DNA from: Tridacna crocea | Lineage: Eukaryota > Mollusca > Bivalvia > Cardiida > Cardiidae | Direction: 5' to 3' | NCBI GenBank assembly: GCA_943736015.1 | Contig: OX031063.1 | Coordinates: 19,079,501 to 19,143,500 of the forward strand | DNA: 64,000 bases | Shown: one piece after another, positions 45,598 to 56,697 of the stretch | Layout of the letters: each line of letters starts with the position of its first letter | Numbering within the stretch: the stretch's first letter is position 1 | Translations under genes and position numbers: made by a program | Notes under the pieces: model-generated | Seen by the model: only the letters and a program-made list of their open reading frames with translations | The model's database searches: none | What the model was told of the DNA's origin: nothing

Positions 45598-45630
45598 CAT
45601 GAATTGCAAACTTTTATTTGTTTCCGTCAT

Positions 45631-45859
45631 TCAACCCTTTACCCCATAAGGCATTTCTATGGTATCTCTAATTGACCCTAAATAACAGCAAGCATGAAGC
45701 CGTTTCTTATGTCTATATGACACCTTTTGAATGCATAGAAAACATTGTGACAAAAGGTGAAATTGCTCGTCACGAGCAATTTCACCTTTTGCCACAATGT
45801 TTTCCAAAGGCTCCTACAAGCAATGTGTAGAAATGAGTATCTATGGAGTAAAGGGTTAA
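45631..45859. repeat. Subfamily B hairpin MITE, best copy
   Basis: TCAACCCTTTACCCCATAAG to GGAGTAAAGGGTTAA. The stem AACATTGTGACAAAAGGTGA with AATTGCTCGTCACGAGCAATT is almost perfect. Confidence 0.8.
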
Positions 45860-45912
45860 GATTAACTAATTCTGTATACTCGACTACGTGTATTTTCATT
45901 CTCTGTCATTTG

Positions 45913-46212
45913 CAGGGTGGTGTCCGTGGTTGTGAGGTAGAAATGTGGGCCCCGTAACCATAAGGTCCCATGTTCGATACTGCTCGTTGTCCCGAACATT
46001 TGTCGTATATACCAGTATAGTTCCCAGGAAGCAGATTATAATCATATTATGGCCAGGATACTGTGTGGTGTCCTTGGTTTTGAGGAAGAACGTCGGTCTC
46101 GTTACCAGAAGGTCCGGAGCTCAATACCCGGGAGTTGGGGTCAAATTTGGGACTGCTCATTGGTCCAAACATTCAATGTGTATAGTTCCCAGGAAGCAGA
46201 ATCGAGAAAGAT
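45913..46212 (+). repeat. tRNA-like SINE, tandem dimer
   Basis: Two related copies (about 45913-46030 and 46065-46212). Each has a GTGGTGTCC(G/T)TGGTTGTGAGG-type A-box region, CGTTACCAGAAGGTCC and a B-box-like CTCAATACCC, and each ends AGTTCCCAGGAAGCAGA. Pol III promoter spacing fits a tRNA-derived head. Confidence 0.55.
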
Positions 46213-46520
46213 TGGTATGATTTGCTAGAATTTGTTTTTCAGTCGATGAGAAATAAATATGCGTAAACGAAATAAATTGAACTCATTATTGTCAAAATTC
46301 TTTGTATGACGAATTGGTTTTTTAGTTACATATCTTTTATGTCTTCACTAATTGTGAAGAAACTGAAATTGCCTAAATTGAAATCATTTGCAGACAACCT
46401 GAGATTGATACTTCTTGCTTGTGGACAATTTACTGAATGTCCTTTCTCTTGGGTTTGAGAGTCGTTTGTAACACAAACTAGAGTTGACTGATCCATAATG
46501 TTGTAATGACTTGCTTTCTT

Positions 46521-46750
46521 TTAACCCTTTACCACACAATCACAACTTTTGACGACTCTGACGGAGCAGCCTTTTGAAAATATTGTGGGAAAAGGAGAAA
46601 ATGCTGGTAACCAGCATTTTCTCCTTTTCCCACAATATTTTTTACCCTTTCCAAAAACAAATTTCAAATTTTGATGGACATTTCTTTTATAGCATGCAAA
46701 TGCTTTCAATTTGGACAAGTCTGAAATTTTGTTGTTTTGTAAAGAGTTAA
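46521..46750 (-). repeat. Family A MITE, reverse
   Basis: TTAACCCTTTACCACACAAT to TGTAAAGAGTTAA. The hairpin at about 46579-46640 is perfect and its outer base is AATATTGTGGG on both arms. Confidence 0.85.
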
Positions 46751-47482
46751 GCTTTTCCGTGATGCATTAGGCCCCCTTTTCTCCAGAGTATATTTCGAAC
46801 ATTGTAGACATTTGCTAACAAAATTTAATGCCCTAGACGATAGTGGAATTTCTTTGTTATATATTTTATGAATCCTTAACAATCACTCCGACATATACCT
46901 ACCATACCTACTTGTAGATATGAACAACATTTCAACAAGACAAAATTGCTCGTCTCTTGTCAGTTTTGAGCAGTCAGACATGAGACGAGACACAGATTGT
47001 AATCGATTGAATAGACTATTTTGCACTGAGGACCGTCAAAAGAAACGAATCAAACTTTTATGGTGTTTCATCATTATATTTACATGAGATAGTCGGGTTG
47101 TCTATAAGGGCATATCCGAACATTTGTCGGCCAGTAATGTCGGATCGGACTAAATTCTTGAATAAAATATAGGCACATCTAATAAAAATTTCAGTATTTA
47201 ACACAATTGTAGCCCGTCTATTATAAAATCTGTAGCCATTGTTTGAAAGAAGTCCGTGGAGTGAGTTTGTTTGTATGAAACGTGAATTTTGTCATTTCTT
47301 TTTTTTTCTGTCACTTTTCGGGATATCTTGAATTTTAACTGTATTTATCTTCATAAATATGAAATAAATTTGGAGTTCCAGAAACCGTAATGTTTCTAAT
47401 TAACAGCCCTGCATCTGGAACCTGAATCGGGTAAGCTATGAGCATGACTGTTTTATATTTGACATTAGATCTATAAAAGTTA
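46751..47482. other. Unannotated stretch
   Basis: Only a small imperfect palindrome near 46945-46995 (GCTCGTCTCTTGTCAG / CATGAGACGAGAC). Confidence 0.3.
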
Positions 47483-47742
47483 TTAACTCTTTTCTATATG
47501 ACCCCAAGTTTTCATCACCCTGGGGAAGTTGTACCCCCCCCCCCCCCCCTTTAAAAAGACATTGAAAAAGGAGAAAATGTTGGTCACCAGCATTTTCTCC
47601 TTTTTTCCATAATGTTTTTTTTTTCTTTCTATCCTATCATAGAAAGAAATCATAAGATGAGTAACATGTAAATTGTCGTCTGCAAATCATTTCAATTTGG
47701 ACTACATCAAGTCTAACATTATCTCGTTTGATGAAAAGTTAA
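47483..47742 (-). repeat. Family A MITE with poly(C) expansion
   Basis: TTAACTCTTTTCTATATGAC to GATGAAAAGTTAA. An 18-base C run at about 47535 and a T run flank the hairpin. Confidence 0.65.
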
Positions 47743-47914
47743 ATGAACCGTTGAGCTTTTAGCACTCTCTGGTCCTTAGGGAGTTGAAATTATGAATTTG
47801 GAAAATTTAGAAAAAAAAGTCAAAATATTCAACGGCTAATTGAAAGTTGTTTTTGGCCAGAATGTATAACAAAGATACGGTCAATGTAGATCCAAGATCA
47901 GACTGCATGCTCGG

Positions 47915-48125
47915 TGCAAATTGAAAGCATTCGCAGATAACAAATAAGGCGTTGCACAAATTATGCAATCGGTTTTTTGAAAGGGTAGAAAACATTATGG
48001 GAAAAGGAGAAAATGCTGGATACCAGCATTTTCTTCTTTTCCCATAATGTTATCAAAATGCTTGTTAATAATGTTTTCAAATGGCTTCTTCCGGGTGTTT
48101 CAAACCAGGGATTATGACGTAAATG
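47915..48125 (+). repeat. Family A copy fused to a family E piece
   Basis: GATCAGACTGCATGCTCGGT (E) runs directly into GCAAATTGAAAGCATTCGCA (A). The hairpin is intact (about 47990-48050) and the right end is worn. Confidence 0.55.
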
Positions 48126-48279
48126 GTATTGTCAAGATCTATTTATCCATTTCTTCTTGAGGTGCTTTCTAAACAAAACATGAATTTTGAAACATCGAAG
48201 TCTTCCAATCCATGGAAACAGTTCCAGATAACCAGCCATGTAGACCAAGATCGGACTGCACGTTCTATGCAGTCAGATC

Positions 48280-48524
48280 TTAACTCTTTACCAAACAACA
48301 TAACTTTAGACTTGTCTAAACTGGAAGCATAAAATTAATGTGACTCAAAAATTGAATTTTTTTGGGGGGAAGGAAAGAAAACATTGTGGGAAAGAAGGGA
48401 AGAAAACATTGTGCGAAAAGGAGAAAATGCTGGTTACCAGCATTTTTCTCCTTTTCCCACAATGTTTTCAGAAGGCTCCTTTCTCAGAGTCGTGCAAACC
48501 AGAGGTTGTTTGGTAAAGGGTTAA
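48280..48524 (+). repeat. Family A MITE, forward, inserted in family E
   Basis: The left flank ATGCAGTCAGATC is an E stem, cut at TTAA. A second AACATTGTG tract is duplicated before the hairpin. The right end is GGTAAAGGGTTAA. Confidence 0.75.
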
Positions 48525-48649
48525 TATACACCCTCCTGTGAAAGGTCTATAGAAACTTTGGGCTGGTCTAGGGTTGAATATTCAGGTCCATATGGGTTTG
48601 TAGACTTCGTTCTCCGAAAAGTGTTTATCTAAATTTTTGTTGTTGTTTT

Positions 48650-48860
48650 CTCTTTTAGGCACATTTAAAGTATTTGTAGATGATGAAGTAGATATCAGAG
48701 GGGTTAAAGTGGTAAAGATTGCCTCTAAAAGTGTATTAAACATTGTTGGAATAGGAGAAAATGGTGGTTACCTGCAGTTCTCTTTCTATCACAATATTCT
48801 AAAAGCTCGTTTCATATAAGTCGTTAAGACTCGGGATTGTTTAGCAAAGGAATTATAAAA
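48650..48860 (+). repeat. Strongly decayed family A copy
   Basis: ATTTGTAGATGATGAAG, GTTGGAATAGGAGAAAATGG and GATTGTTTAGCAAAGG remain. Confidence 0.4.
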
Positions 48861-49066
48861 AAAAAAAAGTCACGGTATAAACTGTCCCCCATACAACGAA
48901 TTAAGTTATTCCTTTTCATAATGATTACTAGTTATTAATTAGTGCATTGCTTGTAGAATCAATTTGACACATGCACCCAGTAGCATTTTCTCCTTTTTAG
49001 CCCACTTGAATTTATGAAATGCATTTGTACGGTTAAAAACAGAATGAGAATATGGGTAGATGTCTA

Positions 49067-49279
49067 TTAACCGGTTACCACACAATCCCTACTTTTTACG
49101 ACCCTGAGAAAGAAGCCTTTGAAAACATTATGGGAAAAGGAGAAAATGCTGGTAACCAGCATTTTCTCCTTTTCCCACAATGTTTTTCTACCCTACCGGA
49201 AACAAATTTCAGTGTTTGAGTTTATTTTGTCGTATTTTTTCGTTCAATTTGGACCAGTCTTAAATCTGTTGTTGGTTAA
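49067..49279 (-). repeat. Family A MITE, reverse
   Basis: TTAACCGGTTACCACACAAT to GTTGGTTAA, with a perfect hairpin (about 49126-49186) and a shortened right half. Confidence 0.8.
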
Positions 49280-49734
49280 CTTTATTGTGACTCTGCATTA
49301 TATTTTTTGTAGATCATCTAAGTATTTTTCCCTTGATCAGTAAGAAGGATTATTTCTCTTCGCGAAAAAGAAAATGTTTCCATTTATGTACAATACAATT
49401 TTTGTACGGGCTAAGAGAAAACAGAAATCTGTCGTGAACCTGCCCACGCATGTCCGATACATATCTGTTCAGATAACGCAGTAACCAACTGCACTGATCT
49501 GACAAGGAACATTAGTTCAGATTTATTACCTCCCTTTAATTTCTTAGTTAATAGTTTTTATTTTTCTTTAATATAAAGACTTCAAATCAATAAAACTGAT
49601 TATATTGATTTTAATTATACCTTAATCTTTAAGAAAATAAAATAAAAAATGTCATTGTAAATAATAATGCTACAAAATTTACCTAATAATTTTGTATATA
49701 GTAAAAATTCTTAAACCGAAAATTTCACTTTCAC
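49280..49734. other. Very AT-rich unannotated stretch
   Basis: No features identified; 49560-49700 is especially A/T-rich. Confidence 0.3.
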
Positions 49735-49965
49735 AGCGGTTCGATCCCGGCTCGGCGTACTAGTGTACTGGTCGCGAGCTCAGTGGTTAAGGTAAATCTT
49801 TGAGGGGCCTTGAACGGTATTACCTATCGGGAAGGGCTCAAAACAATAATAAAATGTTAGCAATCGGGACATATGAGGCGCTGTATGTGCCTGTAATGAC
49901 CAGCCCTCAGGCTCTGGATAATATCACATATTGATAGTCCAAAATTGTGTATTGGGTAATATATC
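49735..49965 (+). repeat. SINE-like fragment with Pol III-type boxes
   Basis: GGTTCGATCCCGGCT (B-box-like) precedes GCGAGCTCAGTGGTTAAG (A-box-like), then GAGGGGCCTTGAACGGTATT and CCTATCGGGAAGGGCTC. The box order suggests the junction of two SINE copies. Confidence 0.45.
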
Positions 49966-50079
49966 CTTATCGGACAGTATGGATCCAAGTTAAGACTGCA
50001 CTTAGCAGCCTAAGGGTTAAAACATTGTTGGGAGTGAGCTATCATACCCGATAAAGAACAAAACTTGCTCCCTTACGAA

Positions 50080-50210
50080 ACAATCCTTTGTTGCTACGAA
50101 CCTGGAAAGAATTTTTTTGAAAAAAAAAAGAAAAAAATGTTGAAAAAAGGAGAAAATGCTTGTAACCAGTATTTCCTCCTTTTCCAACAATGTTTTTCCC
50201 CTTCCCCTTC
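50080..50210 (-). repeat. Partial family A copy
   Basis: A hairpin with AAAAAAGGAGAAAATGCTTG / CAGTATTTCCTCCTTTTCC and the left ACGAACCTGG half. Confidence 0.5.
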
Positions 50211-50211
50211 T

Positions 50212-50415
50212 AGCGCAACTCGATGACGTTTTACGGACAGTGTAGATCAAGATCAGACTGTACAGAATGTGCAGTCTGATCTTTGATTTACACTGTCTCG
50301 TAAGGAAATATATTTTTCTTCAAAACGTAGCTTTGAAACAGCAATATTTGGTTTATTTATATCGAATAAAAAATCAATTCTTAGTTACTTAGCGGGATAT
50401 GGGTTGATTTCATCG
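50212..50415. repeat. Family E foldback repeat
   Basis: GCGCAACTCGATGACGTTTT, the stem GATCAAGATCAGACTGTAC / TGTGCAGTCTGATCTTTGAT, and the tail GCAATATTTGGTTT. Confidence 0.7.
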
Positions 50416-51225
50416 TACTTGAGCATGTATATATGTCCATGTTCATTTTTCTTGTTATTCTCTTATATGTAAACATGTAAGAGAATGATAGGAAAAATGA
50501 ATATGGAAGTACAAACTGAATTTTATTAAGCTAGGAAAAAAGTTAAGAATATATGTCTTTTCAAGAAAGTTTACACAGATCAGACTGCCAGAAAACTGTA
50601 GGCTGACCTTGAGTTTTTTGGTCGCACATGAACAGGAAATGAGATGGCATATAGACATGGTTAGCATATCAGGCGGCGTAAGAACTGTTATAGAAACAAT
50701 GCAAATCGTAGTTCTAATTTTATACTGTATCTTTTTTTGCTCGAGGTAGGTCTAGATCTATAAGAATTTTATTGGTATTATAGACAAAGGGAATATGTCT
50801 GAGATAATTAGAAAACGATTCAAAATGATCTTTGTGTGCAGCATTTTCAGATGGTCCCAAAATCGATAAATTTGTGCGCGGTTGGTATTAAGCAACTATT
50901 TATAGAATACAAACAGTCTAAGCATACAAATATTATCTCCCTTTAATATATTATGCTAAATATTTCAGATTTCTTTAAGCTGTTGTCATAAATTAAAATG
51001 TAAAATGCGCAAACTTGTTGCAATTTTATCTAATATTATTAAGTTAGATATAAAAACTGAGTAGAATCGTCAACTAAATTAAGATTGACATGTTATACAA
51101 GAAAACACGGCTGAATGTCTGGTTGATCACGAAATATTAATGAACCGTGCTCCGGAAAATGAGAGCTTAATGCATCCCAGTGATCCATGTTACAAAGCAA
51201 GCCATCACACACATAGGAACATTAT
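50416..51225. other. AT-rich unannotated stretch
   Basis: Contains a local palindrome at about 50435-50510 (TATGTCCATGTTCATTTTTC / GAAAAATGAATATGG). Confidence 0.35.
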
Positions 51226-51478
51226 GGCGTGCAACACGCAAATAGAGGCATTCGGATATTTGCGTAAGGTGTCGTCTCGGATCAGCCTGCGCAGTCCGGG
51301 CAGGCTGATCCGAGACGACCCTTTCCGTTTTTAATGTAATTTTCTGTTTTGCGCAAGTCTACTGTAGCACTAAATCTAATTTAGTCGGAAAGTGACGTCT
51401 CGGGTTAGCCTGCTCGGACTGCACAGGCTGATCCGAGACGCAAATGTCCGAATGCCTCTTTTCCCGTGTTACAAGCCT
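51226..51478. repeat. Family F foldback MITE
   Basis: GCGTGCAACACGCAAATAGA to CCCGTGTTACAAGCC. The first hairpin is GTCTCGGATCAGCCTGCGC / complement (about 51271-51320); the second (GGGTTAGCCTGCTCGGACTG) is weaker. Confidence 0.75.
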
Positions 51479-51668
51479 TACATCTTTCTTTTTTTTGTGA
51501 TAAACTACTCAATCAATAGGTAGACTGGTCGATGTACATACAGAAAACTGGCCGATAGCGAAAAGTTTTCCACACAGACCGAAATCATCATTTTAGCTGC
51601 ATAGAAATTGTCGACTGGAACTGATTATTTATTTGGACAAGTTCAAAATGTTGACGTTTGGTACATTT

Positions 51669-51990
51669 ATTGTTATTTTCCTTGTGTCGACGTGAAATAT
51701 TGGATCTACTGATCTACCTAGGCTCTGCGGAAGTCCGTAAAAAACTTCACCCTTGTAATGCCAAATATCATTTTTGACCGTTACAAATATAAATTTTGAT
51801 TTAATCATAATATTTAGTACGGGATGTAATGAAAATCCGCCCAAATTTCTATAATGTTATTATTTTCCCTATGTTGACGCAAATTATTGGATCTACTGAT
51901 CTACTTGGGCTCAACCGAAATTCCAACTTCAGACCTTTAACAGTCGTCTTGTCGAATACATGTATCATTTGTGACCGTTACAAACACAGA
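51669..51990. repeat. Diverged tandem duplication, ~182-bp period
   Basis: TTATTTTCC(T/C)T, then TTGGATCTACTGATCTAC(C/T)T and TGACCGTTACAAA occur in the same order in 51669-51810 and 51850-51990. Confidence 0.65.
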
Positions 51991-52844
51991 TTTGTTAATT
52001 CTGTAGGAATTATTTGTTATGCTGTCAGGTGGCAGGGGGACTTGGACACTTGGAAATGTCGCCCGGGCCGAAGGCCGTACAACAAACTTATTATACTGCA
52101 AAGCCTTACCATTCCAACGTGTATTCAACGAAACTCCCAATTTTATGTTTTCACAAATTAAGTAAGTTGCCAACACAGAATTTCCATTCTGAATGCCCCA
52201 GTTCAATTACAACTGACGTCACTACAGGAACTGACGTCCCCGAAACCTTGGCATATTATGCAGCATGGTGCATACATACTTGATGATATCTCTGCGATGG
52301 ACATTAGACATATTTCTAGTCAAAGATGGCCTTAAACAACTTCAAGATAAGTAACTTAGTATTGTAATAATTTGTTGGCAAAAGTGTACGTTCATTATTT
52401 GCCTTAAACGACCATTAGGATATCCTTTGTAGATTATAATGTATGAGTTTTGGCACTTTACGGTTTGCTTACCTGACCGAGACGTGTATTTTTCTTTTTT
52501 TAGAATTACAAGAAATGATAATACGCTCATACATGTAAAGTTCTATGTTCATTTATTTAAAAAAAAAAATCCATTATTTCTGTTTTAAAGACAACCATCG
52601 AGGGGAACTAGTAATTTTATGGTGCAGGCTACACAGTAAGTTTGTTTTGTGTGTGGCTCGTATCGGCCGACGCCTCCATTTTGGATTTTGTGTTGAAAGT
52701 GTAGTCATGTATACGGGGCTTATACGGGGTTCCCAAAGGGAAAGTGCTTTTACGCGAAATTTGCCATGTATGGGACATATTATCCAATCAGATCGCGAGA
52801 ATTCTTTTGCAGTATAATGATAATCTTTCATTGCCGATCGGTCT
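51991..52844. other. Unannotated, somewhat GC-richer
   Basis: Short open frames on both strands at 52545-52858 but no domain; an A-run lies at about 52560. Confidence 0.3.
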
Positions 52845-53033
52845 GAGTTCTGCGGCACAGTTCGTCCCTACATAACCATCATCGAAACAATGATCAGCGG
52901 TGGGAGAGGAATGAATCTTGTCGCAATGACTATCATCAATCCTCGGAAAGAAATTGGCCGAATCGGAGATCGAACTCACGACCCCCTGTTCTCAAGTCAT
53001 GTAAGCTACTGACTGAGCTACCGGGGCTCGACC
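52845..53033 (-). repeat. tRNA-derived SINE, minus strand
   Basis: Reading leftward from 53033: GAGCCCCGGTAGCTCAGTCA (A box), then GTCGTGAGTTCGATCTCC (B box) at tRNA spacing, then a unique body. The 3' end is not delimited. Confidence 0.65.
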
Positions 53034-53217
53034 AAGAAAAAGAAAACACTTGATTCTAAGAGATTATTAAAAAGAAAACCGACAAATGGTGGAAATAACC
53101 TGGGCAGAATGTGGCAATATCGCTGTCAAATATCGTATAATCTGCGGTCCCTTGGTGTAGCGTGCGGACACATGATAAAAATAACTTTACCTGGAAATTG
53201 ATGACAGTCGACAGTTA

Positions 53218-53450
53218 TTAACGCTTTACTCCACAATTCCGTGTCCAAACAACCTTGACGTAGGCAGCTTTTTGAAAACATTACGAGAAACGCAGAAAAA
53301 TTTGGTAACCAGTATTTTCTCCTTTTCTCACAATGTTTTCTACCCTGCTGGAAACAAATTTCAGTTTTTGAGTTACGTTTATACTGTCGTCTGCACAAGT
53401 GCTTTCAATTTGGACCAGTGTACAATTTTGTCGTTTGGTAAAGGGTTTAA
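53218..53450 (-). repeat. Family A MITE, reverse
   Basis: TTAACGCTTTACTCCACAAT to GGTAAAGGGTTTAA. The left hairpin arm is mutated (ACGAGAAACGCAGAAAAATT). Confidence 0.7.
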
Positions 53451-53709
53451 AGTGATATAAAAGAAGACAAAGGACAACGTCTGATTTGCTTTCTAGGAAA
53501 ACGCTTATTATTTCCGGTAAACTTTCAGTTATGTGTGTTTTATAGAAAAATTAAATTTCAAAGTGGGCTATATCCTACTCATCACATATAAATGCCTCTC
53601 TTCCCATTAAAGAAAATAAGTGCGCAGCAAAACCTGCAAAGGCATTACCGTCCCCACCAGTTCTTCTAATTATTTACCAAACGAGAAAAAAATGTACACT
53701 GCTACATTT

Positions 53710-53940
53710 TTAACTCTTTACCCCATCAGGCATATTTCTAAGGTATCTCAAATTGACCCTAAATAACAGCAAGGATGAAGCCCTTTCTTACATGTAAATG
53801 ACACCTTTTGATAGCATAGAAAACATTGTGACAAAAGGTGAAATTGCTCGTCACGAGCAATTTCACCTTTTGTCACAATGTTTTCAAAAGGCTCCCACAA
53901 GCAATGCGTTGAAATGAGTATCTATGGAGTAAAGGGTTAA
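53710..53940. repeat. Subfamily B hairpin MITE
   Basis: TTAACTCTTTACCCCATCAG to GGAGTAAAGGGTTAA. The stem is symmetric throughout (GTGACAAAAGGTG on the left, CACCTTTTGTCAC on the right). Confidence 0.8.
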
Positions 53941-53990
53941 AGCATTTGCAGACGACAATTTGGCTAACGCTCAAATAAAGGAACTTGTCT

Positions 53991-54219
53991 TTAACTTACT
54001 ACCAAACGACAATATTTTAAGCTTGTCCAAATCGAAAGCATTTGCAGACGACAAAATAAAAGTGACAAAAGATTTGAAATTTGTTTCGTGAAGAGTAGAA
54101 AACATTGTGGGAAAAGGACAAAATGCTGGTTCCCAGCATTTTCTCCTTTTCCCACAACGTTTTCTTAAGGCTTCTTTCTCAGGGTCCTCAAAAGTAGGGA
54201 CTGTGTGGTAATGGGTTAA
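53991..54219 (+). repeat. Family A MITE, forward
   Basis: TTAACTTACTACCAAACGAC to GGTAATGGGTTAA. The hairpin is changed only at GGACAAAATG and CCCAGC. Confidence 0.8.
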
Positions 54220-54395
54220 TAGGGTTAAAAACATTGTAAGACCGGAGAAAATAATAGTTACCAGCATATTCTCCCAGTTTTCCCACAATGTTTTCGGAAG
54301 GTCCCATTCTCACATGAGACCGTATATATACATCTACACATGCGATCCCTAATCTCTGGGTCGTTAAAACTCTGTGTTTCTTGGCAAAGGGTTAT
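54220..54395 (+). repeat. Worn family A copy with internal insertion
   Basis: GGGTTAAAAACATTGTAAGA, a disturbed hairpin, and GGGTCGTTAAAAC to GGCAAAGGGTTA. A 40-bp foreign piece separates core and end. Confidence 0.45.
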
Positions 54396-54576
54396 AAGAC
54401 CAAAGATTTTTATTTTACGGCGAGCAAACGTATAAGCGACTTTTCAGGTTGACACGTTTATCCTTGTTTCGGCAATATCTTTTCAATCACTTGTAGTAGC
54501 TTAGGCTAGCACATTATACGCCTGTCTTGCTGGACTCTATATTTTATTTCTACTGGCGATGTGCGAATATCGATAC

Positions 54577-54783
54577 TTAACTCTTTACCAAATGACAAAA
54601 TTTTAGGTTTGTCCAAATCGAAAGCAGTAGAAAACGACAAAATAAAAGAGACCGAAAATTTGAAATTTGTTTTGTGAAGGGTAGAAAACATTGTGGGAAA
54701 AGGAGAAATTGCTGGTAACAATGTTTTCTAAAGGCTTCTTCCTCACGGTCGTCAAAAGTAGGAATTGTGTGGTAATGGGTTAA
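54577..54783 (+). repeat. Family A MITE, right hairpin arm deleted
   Basis: TTAACTCTTTACCAAATGAC to GGTAATGGGTTAA. The core reads GGAGAAATTGCTGGTAACAATG. Confidence 0.75.
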
Positions 54784-55019
54784 AAAAGTCGATAATGTTC
54801 GGTAACGGAACAAAAGCACACGTTACCAGGCTAAGGGAAAGAAACATCTTGTCTTCAAAAACCATTGCTGTCTTTTTCGGCCGTTAATTAAATCCCAATA
54901 ATCACAGTCAATATTGATAATTATTTCACCTTCTGACAGTAAAAACCGGCATAGGTCCCTTTTATCGAACCGTTACTTTGGCGACAGATTGAAGAAGACA
55001 AGTAGTTGGAATAGATGAA

Positions 55020-55245
55020 AAGATCTACCTCCTGTCTATCTGTGCGTCTATCTCTGTCAGTCTATCTGTCTGTGTGTGCCTCTCCTTGGGTATGTCAGAG
55101 TGTGTGTCTGTGCGCCTGTCTTTGCGTCTGTCTGTTGTGTGTGCCTTTGTGTCTATGTGTCATTGTGTCTATCTTTGCGCCTGTCTTTGTGTCTATCTGT
55201 GTGTGTCTGTCTTTGTGTCTTTGTATCTGTCTGTTAACAAGTCTT
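55020..55245 (+). repeat. TGTC/TGTG-rich simple repeat
   Basis: Degenerate TCTGTCTGTGTG runs. The open frames across it are low-complexity artefacts. Confidence 0.7.
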
Positions 55246-55415
55246 TATGGTTGCTTCCTTGAACTTTTAAACGTGCCCGTGCGGCGGTTTTTTGTAGTTC
55301 AATGGCCAGTTCAGCCAGCTTGAAGGAGTGGATTTGAGCCCTCCGGCTGTATATTTAAGGGTACTACTGGCTTTTTGGATGAGACATTGGACAGAGATCC
55401 CGTGTGACGGTGCTT

Positions 55416-55657
55416 TGTTGGATCATATTTGTAACAAATCACATATGTAACACATTTGTTACGTACATGATCACATTCGTAACAGATAAAGTGTGTTACA
55501 AATGTGTTTGTCCGAAATGGGGGTTGACATGAGAAGCATATATGTAACAGGTTTAGTTGTCTATGTGTTACATATATGATCACAAATGTAACATGTGTTA
55601 CATATATGATCACATATGTAACACATATATGATCACATATGTAACACATGTGTGTAA

Positions 55658-55700
<43 letters not shown>

Positions 55701-56697
55701 CATGAACCTCAACGTGACAAAATGTACCTTCGGACATTCTGTCATCACTAGTAGAAAGCTGCAAAAAGAGGAAAAATCATGTAATATAAATGTTTTAAAA
55801 ATATCACTGTAATTGTAATCTTTCAACTGAATGAGTTTTAAAACATATTTATTTCAATACTTGGAGTTATCTGCCCTTGTCTCAGCCCATTTTATATATT
55901 TTCCTATATCTATCGTTAAAAGGTAACCATAGCAACCACATCGCAATAAAATACACAAAATAATTTCAACATATTGCCGTAACAATACGGGGTTTGATCA
56001 GTGCTTAAACAGTTTTAAGCAAATGCATCGAGTTTTGTAGGTTCTACTAACACGCAGAAATGCATTACGCAACTTTGACTTCATTTTTCAGGTAAATGAT
56101 GTTTGTAAGGTTCATATAGTAAATTGGTCATAACTCACAAAATAGCCTGAATAATCTGTTCAAATAAAGACTAACATACTCCAGAAATATTATACATTCA
56201 AAATAACGTTGTTTATCAAATACTCACCAATTGTCCGAAGGTACATTTTCTCACGTTGTGGCCCATATATATATGTTTATATATATAAACAGAGAGCAGC
56301 CACGATACCGGACATTATATTCATGAATATCCTTTAAAGAGTTGAGGAAATATGGAGCGGACGCGAAAGAGTGACGTCGACGTCACCGCCGATGACGACG
56401 ATGGACAAAGTGACACAACAAATCAGTATCAAGATATTGGCCCATCTGGTGAATAAAATCCTGCTACAAATGTGTTTCAGATGTAAATATGCATTCTTTT
56501 GTACTGTTTTTAAATCAAAATTGACCTGTGACATATGTGATTTCATGTCACATCAAAAACCGGCATCGATCATATTCGTCACAAAATATGTTACATTTAT
56601 GCTTGATTTCCGAGTCATATATGTAACACATGTTACATATGTGATCATATATGTAACAGGTGTTACATATATGATTTGTTACAAATATGATCCAACA
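55416..56697. mobile_element. 1.28-kb non-autonomous DNA transposon, 6-bp target duplication
   Basis: Terminal repeats TGTTGGATCATATTTGTAAC and its inverse are flanked by GTGCTT on both sides (55410-55415 and 56698-56703). Next to each end are arrays of TGTTACATATATGATCACA-like palindromes (about 55430-55650 and 56620-56690), as in transposons with subterminal transposase-binding repeats. A CA run (about 55661-55696) lies inside. No transposase frame. Superfamily unknown. Confidence 0.8.
55710..56258. repeat. Inner inverted-repeat pair nested in the 1.28-kb element
   Basis: CAACGTGACAAAATGTACCT plus TCGGACA at 55710-55736 is mirrored at 56232-56258. It could be a separate ~550-bp element inside the larger one. 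Confidence 0.6.

Noticed and set aside
52960-53033. Possible minus-strand tRNA gene
   Set aside because: A and B boxes fit, but the acceptor stem does not close. A SINE head is more likely.
55015-55323. 102-codon Cys/Val/Leu-rich frame
   Set aside because: It is a translation of TGTC/TGTG simple repeat.
55311-55826. 171-codon minus-strand frame with CVCV and HICVTYV runs
   Set aside because: It is a translation of the CA run and palindromic subterminal repeats of the 1.28-kb element.
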